Source: an uncultured Sulfurimonas sp. (GTDB lineage: Bacteria > Campylobacterota > Campylobacteria > Campylobacterales > Sulfurimonadaceae). From it: a stretch of 43,747 nucleotides of DNA. Below are positions 34,683 through 43,747 of this stretch, one piece after another. Below the pieces are notes generated by a model. The model searched no databases. It was given only the letters and a program-made list of their open reading frames with translations, and had not been told where the DNA came from. A program made the translations under genes and the position numbers. Position 1 is the first letter of the stretch, and each line of letters starts with the position of its first letter. Location of the stretch: assembly GCA_937900945.1 (NCBI GenBank), contig CALCGG010000232.1:1-43747 (forward strand), read 5' to 3'.

Positions 34683-35483
34683 TTAGAATCTCATCTCCGA
34701 CTTGTCATATTCCAAATGACCTTTATTCTTAAAAAATTCATAAGCATTTAAAGAAAGTTCCCCCAGTAAATCATCATAAGAGATATACTCAGCACCCAAC
34801 TCTTTAGCTCTATTTTTAAGAGCTGAGAACTCTGTCTTTTGCTTCATATCCAAATTAAGTCCTGCAAGTTTTGCAATCATATTCAAGTCAGAAAAATCAG
34901 AAAAGTTTAGCACAGCGTCAAATCCAGATAAATCAACACTCATTTGTGAAGCTAAACGGTTTATATCCGCATTCTCTACTTTCATCTCAGTTGTAAAGTT
35001 TAAGAGAGCTTCTAAATCATCGCTGAAATAGCTTATTTTAAAACTGTATCCATTTGACAAAAAGCTAAAAGCCTTGGCATGTGGAGTTGTACCGATGAGA
35101 GCTATATTTTTTACATCTTTAGTTTTTAAAAAATCGATTAATACTTTAATACTAAAGATATCACCGATAAGTTTTTCGCCATCTCTTACTAAAATATCAC
35201 ACATGCCTGATTTTAAAACGGACTTTGTTGATCCATCCAACAACTCCACAACTCTGCTTACATACTCATTTGAGATAATGGCACCATTAACATGTGATTT
35301 TTTCATATTTGAGAGTGTGAAGAAAAAATCATCCTCTCTGATATTCATCGGTATTGTCATGGCATCTTTATTGTTTGCTTTAAATAAACGGTTCATGGAA
35401 GCGCTAAAGCTGCTCTTCCCCGCTTCTTCACCTATAAAACCGTACAGCTTTGTGTGGTGAGATATTTCGTTTGCTTCGTTCAT
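34683..35483 (-). CDS. Degenerate shikimate-dehydrogenase-like (AroE-fold) protein
   Basis: The 266-residue protein follows AroE from end to end in outline: KLYGFIGEEAGKSSFSASMN (AroE: YxxIGxPIxHSxSPxxHN), VNGAIIS in place of GxNVTxP, GEKLIGDIFSIKVLIDFL in place of LxGxNTDGxGFxxxL, and IALIGTTPHAKAFSFL at the nucleotide-binding loop. The catalytic Lys of the TxPxK motif and the Asp of NTDG are both missing. The protein is probably not a shikimate dehydrogenase. It may bind a related ligand or nucleotide. It lies 17 bp behind the polyferredoxin gene and 23 bp before the HemF-like gene. Confidence 0.65.
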   Translation of the reverse strand: MNEANEISHHTKLYGFIGEEAGKSSFSASMNRLFKANNKDAMTIPMNIREDDFFFTLSNMKKSHVNGAIISNEYVSRVVELLDGSTKSVLKSGMCDILVRDGEKLIGDIFSIKVLIDFLKTKDVKNIALIGTTPHAKAFSFLSNGYSFKISYFSDDLEALLNFTTEMKVENADINRLASQMSVDLSGFDAVLNFSDFSDLNMIAKLAGLNLDMKQKTEFSALKNRAKELGAEYISYDDLLGELSLNAYEFFKNKGHLEYDKSEMRF

Positions 35484-35500
35484 GTTATTTTATCTCCTCA

Positions 35501-36604
35501 TTACATATCATCAGTTATACCCCAAAGTGCTCGGGCTTCTTCATCTTCTATTTTACATCTGTAGCAAAGTTTGTCATCTGAGTTTGTGCTAAAAACAGAG
35601 TTGCACTCATCACATCTTCTTACATTAAAAGTAATCAAATTTTGAACAGCAGGTTCAAAAAATTCTTTGATATTGTACGATGGAGACAAGGTCAAAGCAT
35701 CCGGCTCACACACATCATGACAGATATGACACTTGATACATAAAAACGGATCAAAGTCAATTTTGGAGTTTCTCATATCAGAGGTGAGCGCACCGGTTGG
35801 ACAGACTCTGTAACACATCTGACAAGCTGTACACAGTTCTTCATCCATCACTTTCTGGGACGTGAAATTTATCTCAGTTGCATCTATGATATGAAATTGT
35901 GAAGGTTTTTCAACTCTTTTGATTGCAGTGAAAAATATCTTTCTTTTATCAGGTATTCGTTTTTGTTTGAGCAGCGCTATATCTGCTTTTTGCAGAGTGT
36001 GTTCTACCAATTCATCACTCGCTTTTTTAACTTCATTCTCAAAAGCATGCTTTGTTTTTGCAACAGTTTTTAAGCTGATAGAGCGCAAGAAATCTCTTCT
36101 GTCGCTCTTAACTTCCTCTTTGTTTTCATAACAGACATTTTCCAGTTTTAAAACGGCTTTATTTTCCATTGCTTCAAGAATATAAGAAGCTTCTTCATAG
36201 TTTTTAAGTATCTGAGGATGACATGTGTGAGCTATCTCACATGTAGAACAATATCCCATATCAAACACTACCTCTTTTTTCATAACACTTATTGAAATGA
36301 TATTTTCAACACTCAAAGCTGCTATACATGGGACATTTTTTCTACAAGATATCAGGTTCTCCGCATCTTCTAAAAAGTCAAAAAAGAAGTTCGTAGAACT
36401 GAAATCATCAAGAGAAAGTGCTTCATTTGGACATACTGCATCACAGGCGCCGCAACCGACACATGTAGAGTAGTTGATTCTAGGAAGAGGATTATTTCCA
36501 ACTACGATAGCCGCTGTAGGGCAAATAATCTCACACTTGTTACATTCACTGTCTTTAGATAACGAACGAACACACTTACTGGCATCTAACTGAATTAAAG
36601 ACAT
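35501..36604 (-). CDS. Polyferredoxin-like protein with multiple [4Fe-4S] motifs
   Basis: The 367-residue soluble protein is very Cys-rich. In order: CNKCEIIC and CVGCGACDAVCP (one ferredoxin-type pair, about 20-60), CRKNVPC and CSTCEIAHTC (about 85-130), CTACQMCYRVCP and CIKCHICHDVC (a second pair, about 255-300), and a C-terminal CDECN...CYRC rubredoxin- or zinc-ribbon-like element. Three or four [4Fe-4S] clusters are likely. The middle holds SDRRDFLRSI, which resembles a twin-arginine motif but is internal, so not an export signal. It should carry electrons for an unidentified partner and is first in the run with the AroE-like and HemF-like genes. Confidence 0.85.
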   Translation of the reverse strand: MSLIQLDASKCVRSLSKDSECNKCEIICPTAAIVVGNNPLPRINYSTCVGCGACDAVCPNEALSLDDFSSTNFFFDFLEDAENLISCRKNVPCIAALSVENIISISVMKKEVVFDMGYCSTCEIAHTCHPQILKNYEEASYILEAMENKAVLKLENVCYENKEEVKSDRRDFLRSISLKTVAKTKHAFENEVKKASDELVEHTLQKADIALLKQKRIPDKRKIFFTAIKRVEKPSQFHIIDATEINFTSQKVMDEELCTACQMCYRVCPTGALTSDMRNSKIDFDPFLCIKCHICHDVCEPDALTLSPSYNIKEFFEPAVQNLITFNVRRCDECNSVFSTNSDDKLCYRCKIEDEEARALWGITDDM

Positions 36605-36667
36605 TGTTTTTCCATAGTAAAATTCTTCATATTATTTTTTTATTTGATGATTTTAGCAAAAGACTCT

Positions 36668-38521
36668 TTAGATAACTTTGGTATCCAAGAGTTGCATTTC
36701 ACTTTTAGGAACAAACTCATTTTCATGATAAACAGAGAGTGACGGAAAAGCAAATTCTAAATTGTTTTTTTCTAAAATTGCCATCATCTTATGCATAACA
36801 TCCTCTTTTGTTTGGAGCCATTCTTCCCAATTTACAGACTTTGTAAAACAGTAGACTAAAATATTTATACTCGAACTCGAAAACTCATCAAGATATACAA
36901 GTAAAGTTTTTTTCACACCTAGCAAATCATCTTTTGAGACCAATTTTGCTCTGGATGAAGAGTAAGTGTACTGAGTGTTTTTTGTAGCAATCCCCGGATG
37001 CTTATCCAACATGGTACGAATCTCATTGACAGCATTTTTTATATCCTCAGATTTTGAATCATATTTCACACCTAAATTCATCTTGATTCTGCGACCCAAA
37101 GTTCTCTTATTCCAGTTTTTGACATCGTTATTTGCAAGTGTTGCATTTGGAATGGCTATAAGTGCATTGTCAAATGTTCTCAGTGTTGTGACTCTAAGCC
37201 CTATCTCAATAACTACACCCTCTTCTCCGTTTATTACAATCCAATCACCCTGGGAAAATACATCACTGAGTAAAATAGAGAGTGTTCCAAAAAAGTTTGA
37301 CAAGCTGTCTTTTGCAGCCAAGGCAACTGCCAAACCGCCGATACCGAGTCCGGATAATACTGCCGTCAAGTCTATGCCTGCAGTGTAGAGTATGAGCAGT
37401 AAACCGATGATGACGATAAGAACATTAATAACTTTCTTACCTACGTTAATCATCTCATTTTTTATTTTTCTGTTAAGTTGGTCTATTTCCTGTATTTTTA
37501 TATCTGCGACCGCATTCAGGATTCTATAGAAATACCATACAAATAAAAAAGCGTATAAAACATTAAAATATATGCTTACACTTTCTATACTCATAAAATC
37601 ATTATAAATATAAATGACAAATTCAACATTGATAAGCAAAATAACAAGAGAGAAAGGTTTTTTGGATTTTTCTAACACATCTGTTGAGTATTTTTCAAGA
37701 GAATCTATCTCAAAGAAATAATTTTTAGCCACAAAGTAAAGAGCTGCTCTGAAAAAATACAAAAAGAAGGACAAAGACAGGATAAAAAGTATCTTAATGA
37801 TACTTAGATTGTATTTTTCCAGAATCGGATTGATTATTTTTCCGATTTTTGTATTGTTCGTATAAATGACTGCACCTATAAGATGGTACTTTGAGTATTT
37901 ATTGAGTCTGTACATTCTCTTTTCAAAACTGTATAAATGGCTTATCACATCTTTGTTTATATCGATTAAATCATAGAATTCTTGTATATTTGTTTTCAAT
38001 GAAACGGGGGTTTTATCTGCGTTATTTTCTAAAAATTCTTTATAGTCAACATCAATATATTTTTTGTTTTCAAGTATATTGTTTGAAATCACTTTCTTTA
38101 ATTTTTCTCTAAAGACTCCACTATCTGAGGTATCTAGAGCAACCAAAACTCCTCTTATCATCTCATGTTGATTAATGAGTATATTATAAGATTTCAGCTG
38201 TACTTCATCTCTCATAACGGCATACTTGTTTCCGGCACGCTTATTGATGCTTATCATTTTTTTGAGTGTAGCCATTTCAGAACTGTAGAGACTACTTTCT
38301 TCTAAATATTCCTGCTTATTACTCATAATATATTCTAAAGCCCCGACATAGCTGTGCTCTTGTTCTTGAATAAGAGTTTGCATGGCTTCTTTAGTTGTAT
38401 TATCATCATTCATCTGATGGAGAAATTCCATCTGTTGTTGAATAAATGTACTGTACTCACTATTTGCCCGAAGTGTGAATCCAAGTAAAAATACAAATAG
38501 AATAAAAAACTTTTTCATCAT
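36668..38521 (-). CDS. MscS-family mechanosensitive channel
   Basis: The 617-residue protein opens under membrane tension to release solutes in hypo-osmotic shock. A signal peptide (MKKFFILFVFLLGFTLRANS) precedes a helical periplasmic domain of about 190 residues. Several membrane helices follow from about 240. The MscS core has the pore helix GIGGLAVALAAKDSLSNFFG and the β-domain LSDVFSQGDWIVINGEEGVV and IPNATLANNDVKNW. The large extra N-terminal part marks it as a long-type channel, not MscS itself (286). It is 8 bp downstream of gdhA. Confidence 0.95.
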   Translation of the reverse strand: MMKKFFILFVFLLGFTLRANSEYSTFIQQQMEFLHQMNDDNTTKEAMQTLIQEQEHSYVGALEYIMSNKQEYLEESSLYSSEMATLKKMISINKRAGNKYAVMRDEVQLKSYNILINQHEMIRGVLVALDTSDSGVFREKLKKVISNNILENKKYIDVDYKEFLENNADKTPVSLKTNIQEFYDLIDINKDVISHLYSFEKRMYRLNKYSKYHLIGAVIYTNNTKIGKIINPILEKYNLSIIKILFILSLSFFLYFFRAALYFVAKNYFFEIDSLEKYSTDVLEKSKKPFSLVILLINVEFVIYIYNDFMSIESVSIYFNVLYAFLFVWYFYRILNAVADIKIQEIDQLNRKIKNEMINVGKKVINVLIVIIGLLLILYTAGIDLTAVLSGLGIGGLAVALAAKDSLSNFFGTLSILLSDVFSQGDWIVINGEEGVVIEIGLRVTTLRTFDNALIAIPNATLANNDVKNWNKRTLGRRIKMNLGVKYDSKSEDIKNAVNEIRTMLDKHPGIATKNTQYTYSSSRAKLVSKDDLLGVKKTLLVYLDEFSSSSINILVYCFTKSVNWEEWLQTKEDVMHKMMAILEKNNLEFAFPSLSVYHENEFVPKSEMQLLDTKVI

Positions 38522-38529
38522 CTTTGTTT

Positions 38530-39885
38530 TTAAATTCCCTCAGCTATCATAGCATCAGCAACTTTTTTAAACCCTGCGATATTAGCACCGTCTACATAGT
38601 TGCCTTCAACTCCATAGTCTTTTGCAGTCAATGCTACTCTTGTACAAATTTGCTGCATAGTCTCTTTTAATTTTCTATCGACCTCATCAAAAGTCCACTT
38701 AGCCATAGCCGCATTTTGGCTCATCTCAAACGAACTTACAACTACGCCACCGGCATTTGCCGCTTTTGCAGGAGCAAAACAAATTTTATGAGACAAGAGC
38801 AGATTAATTGCTTCGGGAGTTGATGGCATATTAGCACCCTCACTTACACTCACACATCCGTTTGATATCAAATTTTGAGCATCTATTTCTAGTAGTTCAT
38901 TTTGAGTAGCGCATGGAAATGCCGCATAACATGGTATATCCCACACTGCATGTCCATTCTCAGGATACTCTGAAACTGGAATATATTTAGCATCAGAGTG
39001 AGTTTTCAAATACTCAGTAAGTGAAACTCTGCGTTCTAGTTTCAAATCTTTTAACAGTGCAACATCAACACCTCTTGAGTCATAAATTGTTCCGGCAGAA
39101 TCGCTGCAACTTACAGTAATTGCTCCAATCTGCTGCAGTTTTTCTATAGCATGAAGTGCCACATTTCCAGATCCGCTCACAGTACAAATCTTCCCTTTGA
39201 GTGATTCTTTATTTTCCAGTTCCAGCATTTTTTCAGTGAAATAAACTACCCCGTAACCTGTAGCTTCCGGACGCATTAGTGAGCCGCCAAACATAAAAGG
39301 CTTACCCGTTAAAACACCCTCATAAGATGACGTTATCTTTTTGTACTCTCCAAATAGAAAGCCTATTTCACGAGCACCGACTCCGATGTCTCCAGCAGGA
39401 ATATCCATGCGGGGTCCAATATATTTATGAAGTTCCGTCATAAATGCCGAACAAAATTTCATGACTTCAAAGTCACTCTTTCCTTTAGGGTCAAAGTCAC
39501 TCCCGCCTTTAGCTCCGCCAAGAGATAAACCGGTCAGTGAGTTTTTTAAAATCTGCTCAAATCCTAAGAACTTTAAAATACCCTCGTTTACCGAGGGATG
39601 GAAACGAAGTCCCCCTTTATACGGCCCAAGGGAATTGTTAAACTGAACTCTATATCCGGTGTTTACTTTAATGTTTTGATTATCATCAAACCAAGTTACT
39701 TTAAATTTCAAAATTCTATCAGGAACTACAAGACGCTCTAAAACTGCATTTTTTGTATATCTTTCATCAGACTCCAATAGCGGAGCTATAGAGTATATAA
39801 CCTCTTCCATCGCTTGATAAAATACTTTATTTTCTTCACAGCCGCCTTTTTCAAACTTTTTGATTTCCATCTCTGCTATTGACAT
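38530..39885 (-). CDS. gdhA: Glutamate dehydrogenase (hexameric, probably NADP-dependent)
   Basis: GdhA aminates 2-oxoglutarate with ammonium. The 451-residue protein matches the bacterial 447-450 group. It shows VQFNNSLGPYKGGLRFHPSVN, the catalytic Lys region LGGAKGGSDFDPKGKS, PAGDIGVGAREIGFLFG, the dinucleotide loop VSGSGNVALHAIEKL and NAGGVVVSSFEMSQNA. The AAGGA site is 8 nt before the start. It sits 9 bp behind frdB, and I see no separate promoter. Confidence 0.97.
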   Translation of the reverse strand: MSIAEMEIKKFEKGGCEENKVFYQAMEEVIYSIAPLLESDERYTKNAVLERLVVPDRILKFKVTWFDDNQNIKVNTGYRVQFNNSLGPYKGGLRFHPSVNEGILKFLGFEQILKNSLTGLSLGGAKGGSDFDPKGKSDFEVMKFCSAFMTELHKYIGPRMDIPAGDIGVGAREIGFLFGEYKKITSSYEGVLTGKPFMFGGSLMRPEATGYGVVYFTEKMLELENKESLKGKICTVSGSGNVALHAIEKLQQIGAITVSCSDSAGTIYDSRGVDVALLKDLKLERRVSLTEYLKTHSDAKYIPVSEYPENGHAVWDIPCYAAFPCATQNELLEIDAQNLISNGCVSVSEGANMPSTPEAINLLLSHKICFAPAKAANAGGVVVSSFEMSQNAAMAKWTFDEVDRKLKETMQQICTRVALTAKDYGVEGNYVDGANIAGFKKVADAMIAEGI

Positions 39886-39894
39886 TGTGCTTCC

Positions 39895-40638
39895 TTAATT
39901 TTTTATTGCCGTCTTAATCATCATTCTTCTGAGGTATGCAATCTTACTTTGTAAAGGTAAATCTTTGGGACATACATCTTCACAGCCCAAAAGCGTCATA
40001 CAGCCAAAGACTCCATCATCATCACCCACCAGTTCGTAATACTCTTCATCCGTTCTTTTATCTCTTGGGTCAAGATGATAACGAGCCACTTTATTGAGTC
40101 CGACTGCTCCTTTAAAATTTGGCCGCATTTGAATTGTTCCACATCCGGCTACACAACATCCGCATTCTACACAACGGTCGAGTTCATAGATTTCATCAGC
40201 TAAATCAGGGTCCATTCTTTCTTCTAATTTATCAACATTTAACTCTTGTTCTTGGTCATGTATCCAAGTCTCAAGATGCTCGTTGAGATAACGCATCCAC
40301 TCCCCGGTATATATTGACAAATCTTTAATCAGTTTAAAAAGAGGAAGCGGTGCTAAAGAGATATTTTCATCAAGCTTTGAAGTCAGTGTTCTACATGCAA
40401 GCGTCGGACGACCGTTTACAAGCATAGAACAACTTCCGCAAATCCCTGCTCTGCACACAAAGTCAAACATGAGCGAGTTGTCATGATGTTCTCGTATCAT
40501 ATTTAAAACTATATAAAGAGTCATGCCATACGCTTCTTCAATCTCAAAAGTTTCCATATGAGGCAAAATTTTTGGCTCATTTGGATCAAAACGGAGAATA
40601 TTTATTTTTAAAATTCTTCCTTTTACAATTTCACTCAT
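39895..40638 (-). CDS. frdB: Quinol:fumarate reductase iron-sulfur subunit
   Basis: FrdB carries electrons between the cytochrome b and the flavoprotein. The 247-residue protein has the [2Fe-2S] motif CRAGICGSC with a later Cys in LACRTL, the [4Fe-4S] motif [11 protein letters not shown], and the [3Fe-4S]/[4Fe-4S] segment [14 protein letters not shown]. The match to Wolinella FrdB as remembered is close throughout ([33 protein letters not shown]). It overlaps frdA by 4 bp. Confidence 0.97.
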   Translation of the reverse strand: MSEIVKGRILKINILRFDPNEPKILPHMETFEIEEAYGMTLYIVLNMIREHHDNSLMFDFVCRAGICGSCSMLVNGRPTLACRTLTSKLDENISLAPLPLFKLIKDLSIYTGEWMRYLNEHLETWIHDQEQELNVDKLEERMDPDLADEIYELDRCVECGCCVAGCGTIQMRPNFKGAVGLNKVARYHLDPRDKRTDEEYYELVGDDDGVFGCMTLLGCEDVCPKDLPLQSKIAYLRRMMIKTAIKN

Positions 40639-42623
40639 ACATTTTCTCCCAGTCTTTCATTTGTACCGCGATATTTTTTAGGCAGTTTTTTAAGATACGG
40701 CATCAGTGCATGTTGAATCTCAAAACGATTTGCACCTTCTGCTTGTAACTTTTCTGTTATAGCATCCACTTTCTCTTGTCTCACTTTAGTGTCAGGATGA
40801 TGTTTTGTCAAATCTTTTCCATAACCTCGAAAACCAGGAGGTAACTCCATAGTATCTATTTCAATCTTTTCATAACTTACGCTCGGCATAGTTTGACCCT
40901 CATTTGGCCAAGATGTTATAGTTCTGTTTAGCCAGTTTTCATCGTCACGCTCAGGAAAGTCTTCTCGCGAGTGTGCGCCACGGCTCTCGGTTCTCAAAAG
41001 TGCTCCTAAAGCGACAGTGAGGGCTATTTTCAACATTTTTTGTGTTCTGTACGCATTTACTAAAGCCGGATTTGCTGCTCGGGATTTTGAACGGAACACT
41101 TCTATATTTTTACTTCTTTTATACAACTCTTCAAGCTCATCCACTGCTTCTTGTAAATCTTTGCCATTTCTGAAGATGCCCACTTTATCCATCATGATCT
41201 CTTCCATGCGACGGCGCAGCACATAAGCATCTTCACCATGTTTATTTGTCAGGAGTGTTTCTAGTTTATCTTTTTCTTTTTTTAATGCTATCTCTATTTT
41301 TGATGAATGGATATGGATAGAGCTGTCATATGAATCACAAAAATCACTTATATACTCAGCAACCAACATTCCTGAAACAACGGTTTCACTCACTGAATTT
41401 CCGCCAAGTCTGTTGAAACCGTGCAAATCCCAGCATGCTGCTTCTCCACATGAGTAAAGCCCTTTTAATGTTTGAGATTCTCCTGTATATTTGGTACGGA
41501 TTCCACCCATAGAATAGTGCTGAGTCGGGCGAACCGGTATCCAATCAACCGCGGGGTCAATCCCCAAAAAGTTTTCACAAATCTCTTTAACTTCGCGAAG
41601 GTTTTTTTCAATATGAGCACGACCGAGGATGGTAATATCGAGCCAAAGATGATCTCCATAACGGGACTTTACACCCTTGCCTTTTCTTATATGTTCCGTC
41701 ATTCTTCTGCTTACAACATCTCGAGAGGCTAATTCTTTTTTGTCAGGCTCATAATCAGGCATAAATCTGTATCCATCTTTGTCTAAAAGCAATCCGCCAT
41801 CACCGCGGCAACCCTCAGTTGTTAAAATACCAACCGGAACTATAGCTGTAGGGTGAAACTGAATTGCTTCCATATTTCCCAAAGTTGCGATTCCAGTTTC
41901 AAGTGCAAGCGCCTGCCCTGTGCCCTGACAGATAATAGCATTTGTTGAAACACTGTAAATCCTTCCATATCCTCCGGTTGCAATCGTTGTAGCTTTTGAA
42001 ATATAAGCTACCAACTCTCCCGTCATGAGGTTTCTGGCAACTGCTCCATAACATCGCCCTTCATCGGTAATAAGCGACATAGCTTCAAGTCTTTCATGAA
42101 TCTCCACCTTATCCTGATGCGCTTTGTTGTCCATCGCATACAGCATGCTGTGTCCTGTTCCATCAGAGGTATAGCAGGTTCTCCATTTCTTTGTACCGCC
42201 AAAATCTCTGGCAGTTATAAGACCATGAGCTTCATCTTTTTCAGTAATTGTTACTTTTTGCGCATTTATAATCGCCGTTCTTGATCCTTTTTTTACCCTG
42301 CTCCAAGGAACTCCCCATGCAGCTAATTCCCGTATTGCTTTTGGAGCTGTATGAACAAACATCCTTGCAACTTTTTGGTCAGCGCCCCAGTCACTCCCCT
42401 TTATGGTGTCGGAAAAATGAACATCTTCGTTGTCACCCTCACCCATTTTTGAGTTTGCCAAAGATGCCTGCATTCCACCTTGAGCAGCCGCTGAATGTGA
42501 GCGTTTTGGTGGAACAAGTGTCAAGATTACAGCAGCATGCCCTCTTTGCTTCACTCCCGTTGCAACTCTTAAACCTGCAAGACCGCCGCCGATGATGAGA
42601 ACATCCGTATAAATTATTTTCAT
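40635..42623 (-). CDS. frdA: Quinol:fumarate reductase flavoprotein subunit
   Basis: FrdA reduces fumarate to succinate, or the reverse, at the cytoplasmic face. The 662-residue protein binds FAD through [12 protein letters not shown] and a covalent link to His43 in [11 protein letters not shown], the same residue number as in Wolinella. The dicarboxylate site includes [11 protein letters not shown] and GCRGDGG, and the C-terminal FAD region is [19 protein letters not shown]. It overlaps frdC and frdB by 4 bp each, so the complex is made from one coupled mRNA. The reverse TCA cycle of autotrophic members of this phylum would need this step. Confidence 0.98.
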   Translation of the reverse strand: MKIIYTDVLIIGGGLAGLRVATGVKQRGHAAVILTLVPPKRSHSAAAQGGMQASLANSKMGEGDNEDVHFSDTIKGSDWGADQKVARMFVHTAPKAIRELAAWGVPWSRVKKGSRTAIINAQKVTITEKDEAHGLITARDFGGTKKWRTCYTSDGTGHSMLYAMDNKAHQDKVEIHERLEAMSLITDEGRCYGAVARNLMTGELVAYISKATTIATGGYGRIYSVSTNAIICQGTGQALALETGIATLGNMEAIQFHPTAIVPVGILTTEGCRGDGGLLLDKDGYRFMPDYEPDKKELASRDVVSRRMTEHIRKGKGVKSRYGDHLWLDITILGRAHIEKNLREVKEICENFLGIDPAVDWIPVRPTQHYSMGGIRTKYTGESQTLKGLYSCGEAACWDLHGFNRLGGNSVSETVVSGMLVAEYISDFCDSYDSSIHIHSSKIEIALKKEKDKLETLLTNKHGEDAYVLRRRMEEIMMDKVGIFRNGKDLQEAVDELEELYKRSKNIEVFRSKSRAANPALVNAYRTQKMLKIALTVALGALLRTESRGAHSREDFPERDDENWLNRTITSWPNEGQTMPSVSYEKIEIDTMELPPGFRGYGKDLTKHHPDTKVRQEKVDAITEKLQAEGANRFEIQHALMPYLKKLPKKYRGTNERLGENV

Positions 42624-43351
42624 TTATGCTCTCCAATTTTTATAGTTTCTGATTTGTATCTGACACCATCACTGAAATCATGTGTCACCCCTATGTATGT
42701 GTATTTTGCCAAGGAGGATAAGCCGATTACAATATATGCGACTATCATGGCTTTCATTAAAAATTTAAATCTGCCACGGGATACTTCAGTATTTTTACCC
42801 TCCATAAATCCCCACTTAAGAGCCAATCTATAAAGTCCTATAAAAGCATGTGAGATTACTGAGAGCAAAAGCATAAAATAAAGCGGCCCCATAAACTCGT
42901 CAACCACTCTGCTAGAGCTTGCAAACGGACCGATGTTCGATGGCTGGCTCATCATAATATATAAGTGAACAGAGCCAATAAAAAACATCATAAATCCCGT
43001 TATAACTTGAATCGCCCACAAAGAACTATCTTCATGTTTCATTCTCATTGTATGTTTTGTAATGGTTTTATACTGCTTGTAACTCGCCGGGAATTTCCTC
43101 ATGGCAATGCCGGCGTGAACTATAAATATAACAAAAATAGCTGCAGCTAAAAAAGAGATGATTCCAGGATATCTCTCTCCAAAAAAGTAATATCCCTCAA
43201 ACATCAGAGTGACTTTATACATCATCTCATTTGAGATAAGGATAGACGCTTCAAATAAAATATGACCCATGATAAACAGGGCTAGAACAAGCCCCGTTGC
43301 ACTCTGAAGAAAATCTAATATAGCTGGCATCTTATCTATTTTTTTTCTCAT
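42620..43351 (-). CDS. frdC: Quinol:fumarate reductase dihaem cytochrome b subunit
   Basis: The 243-residue membrane protein has five predicted helices and anchors FrdAB while exchanging electrons with menaquinol. Four His residues at 30, 79, 129 and 168 have exactly the spacing (49, 50, 39) of the Wolinella haem ligands 44, 93, 143 and 182, so two haems b are expected. The quinol-site Glu (C66 in Wolinella) corresponds to Glu52 and is present. The position of Wolinella Glu180, central to its E-pathway, is Ile166 here. It is the first gene of frdCAB, with a minus-strand TATAAT at 43373-43378 and GGAG before the start. Confidence 0.95.
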   Translation of the reverse strand: MRKKIDKMPAILDFLQSATGLVLALFIMGHILFEASILISNEMMYKVTLMFEGYYFFGERYPGIISFLAAAIFVIFIVHAGIAMRKFPASYKQYKTITKHTMRMKHEDSSLWAIQVITGFMMFFIGSVHLYIMMSQPSNIGPFASSSRVVDEFMGPLYFMLLLSVISHAFIGLYRLALKWGFMEGKNTEVSRGRFKFLMKAMIVAYIVIGLSSLAKYTYIGVTHDFSDGVRYKSETIKIGEHK

Positions 43352-43372
43352 TTATTCTCCAAAATTTCTTTT

Positions 43373-43378
43373 ATTATA
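43373..43378 (-). promoter_or_regulatory. Candidate -10 box for frdCAB
   Basis: TATAAT on the minus strand (GTTATAATAAAAG) lies about 22 bp upstream of the frdC start in a 59-bp AT-rich gap, with GGAG at the ribosome-binding position. No -35 consensus is seen. Confidence 0.5.
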
Positions 43379-43410
43379 ACATTTTATTATTACAACTAAA
43401 TTATAAATTA

Positions 43411-43747
43411 CTAAAAAATTGTTGCTAATCCAAACAAAAATCCAAGGGAGCCATACAATATCAATTTATTAAAATAAGGTCCCGCGAAGGAGTAGAACAT
43501 ATCTTCAAGCTCCTTTGGATGCATGTCTTGAATCTCTTTTGTTATGACCTTTTTAAAATCAATTGCTCCCATTAAATCCAGAATTTTTTTATCTATACTG
43601 TCAAATGCAGAATCAACTACAATCTCTAACATGTGATCTTTGAGTTTAAGGTCTAAAATAGCGTTTATATTTTCAATAAACTCCTTAAAGAATGGAACCA
43701 GTACAACTCGAAGTTGCTCTTTATCTTCTAAAATTTCTTTTAAAAAT
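43411..43747 (-). CDS. C-terminal part of a DUF445-family membrane protein (5' truncated)
   Basis: The minus-strand frame is open from the window edge to the stop at 43411, so about 112 C-terminal residues are seen and the start lies outside. An internal Met at 43632 is not the true start. The sequence has amphipathic helical segments (FLKEILEDKEQL, FIENINAILDLKL), the family-typical MHPKELEDMFYSFAGPYFNKLILYG and a final membrane helix GSLGFLFGLATIF. DUF445 proteins are poorly characterised inner-membrane proteins. Family assignment rests on the C-terminal pattern. Confidence 0.7.
   Translation of the reverse strand, partial: FLKEILEDKEQLRVVLVPFFKEFIENINAILDLKLKDHMLEIVVDSAFDSIDKKILDLMGAIDFKKVITKEIQDMHPKELEDMFYSFAGPYFNKLILYGSLGFLFGLATIF

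Noticed and set aside
35501-36604. Tat signal in the polyferredoxin (SDRRDFLRSI)
   Set aside because: The motif is in the middle of the protein, after the first Fe-S motifs, with no hydrophobic region behind it.

Overview
The window looks like a chromosomal segment of a Campylobacterota (epsilonproteobacterial) organism, most like Sulfurimonas or a close relative. The evidence is the low GC content, an ε-type quinol:fumarate reductase operon in the order frdC-frdA-frdB, a futalosine-pathway menaquinone gene (mqnE), fused ispDF, an HP1021/CemR-type atypical response regulator next to ispDF, and histidine kinases with an HQWRQPLN H-box. Genes are densely packed, with many 1-29 bp overlaps. I see no rRNA, tRNA, IS element, prophage or CRISPR array, and no gene-free stretch longer than about 200 bp. 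The genus is an inference.

Layout. 1-486: the end of a receiver-domain protein cut by the window edge. 488-1102: a coiled-coil lipoprotein. 1161-4485 (+): an overlapping run of pyrC, an OmpR-type regulator, an intramembrane-type kinase, exbB and exbD. 4498-7678 (-): three small membrane or exported proteins of unknown function and an NMT1-domain sensor kinase. 7834-20566 (-): one long co-directional block. In order of transcription it reads ABM-domain protein, metK, mtnK, mtnA, aldolase-dehydrogenase fusion, second class II aldolase, lsrK-type kinase, mqnE, glycosyltransferase, groES, groEL. 20655-26954 (+): a GlnD-like protein, glmS and a haem-motif diguanylate cyclase. 27018-29668 (-): mrp and thiC. 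29861-33596 (+): ispDF, cemR, an ATP-sulfurylase homologue and pgpA, an order I recall as conserved in Campylobacter. 33619-36604 (-): a divergent HemF homologue, a degenerate AroE homologue and a polyferredoxin. 36668-43351 (-): mscS, gdhA and frdBAC. 43411-43747 (-): the end of a DUF445 protein.

The most interesting unit is the metK-mtnK-mtnA-aldolase-SDR-aldolase-lsrK cluster. It joins SAM synthesis to enzymes that act on both ribose-derived leftovers of SAM use: methylthioribose or 5-deoxyribose through MtnK, MtnA and an aldolase, and the AI-2 precursor DPD through an LsrK that is very similar to the enteric enzyme. No lsr transporter, repressor or classical methionine-salvage genes accompany it. 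I infer a SAM by-product carbon-salvage operon resembling the DHAP shunt and extended with an AI-2 kinase. Other points for follow-up are the HemF/AroE-like/polyferredoxin operon, an ATP-sulfurylase homologue with an altered substrate motif, a FrdC lacking the expected E-pathway glutamate, and small GC-rich in-frame inserts in glmS and the glycosyltransferase.
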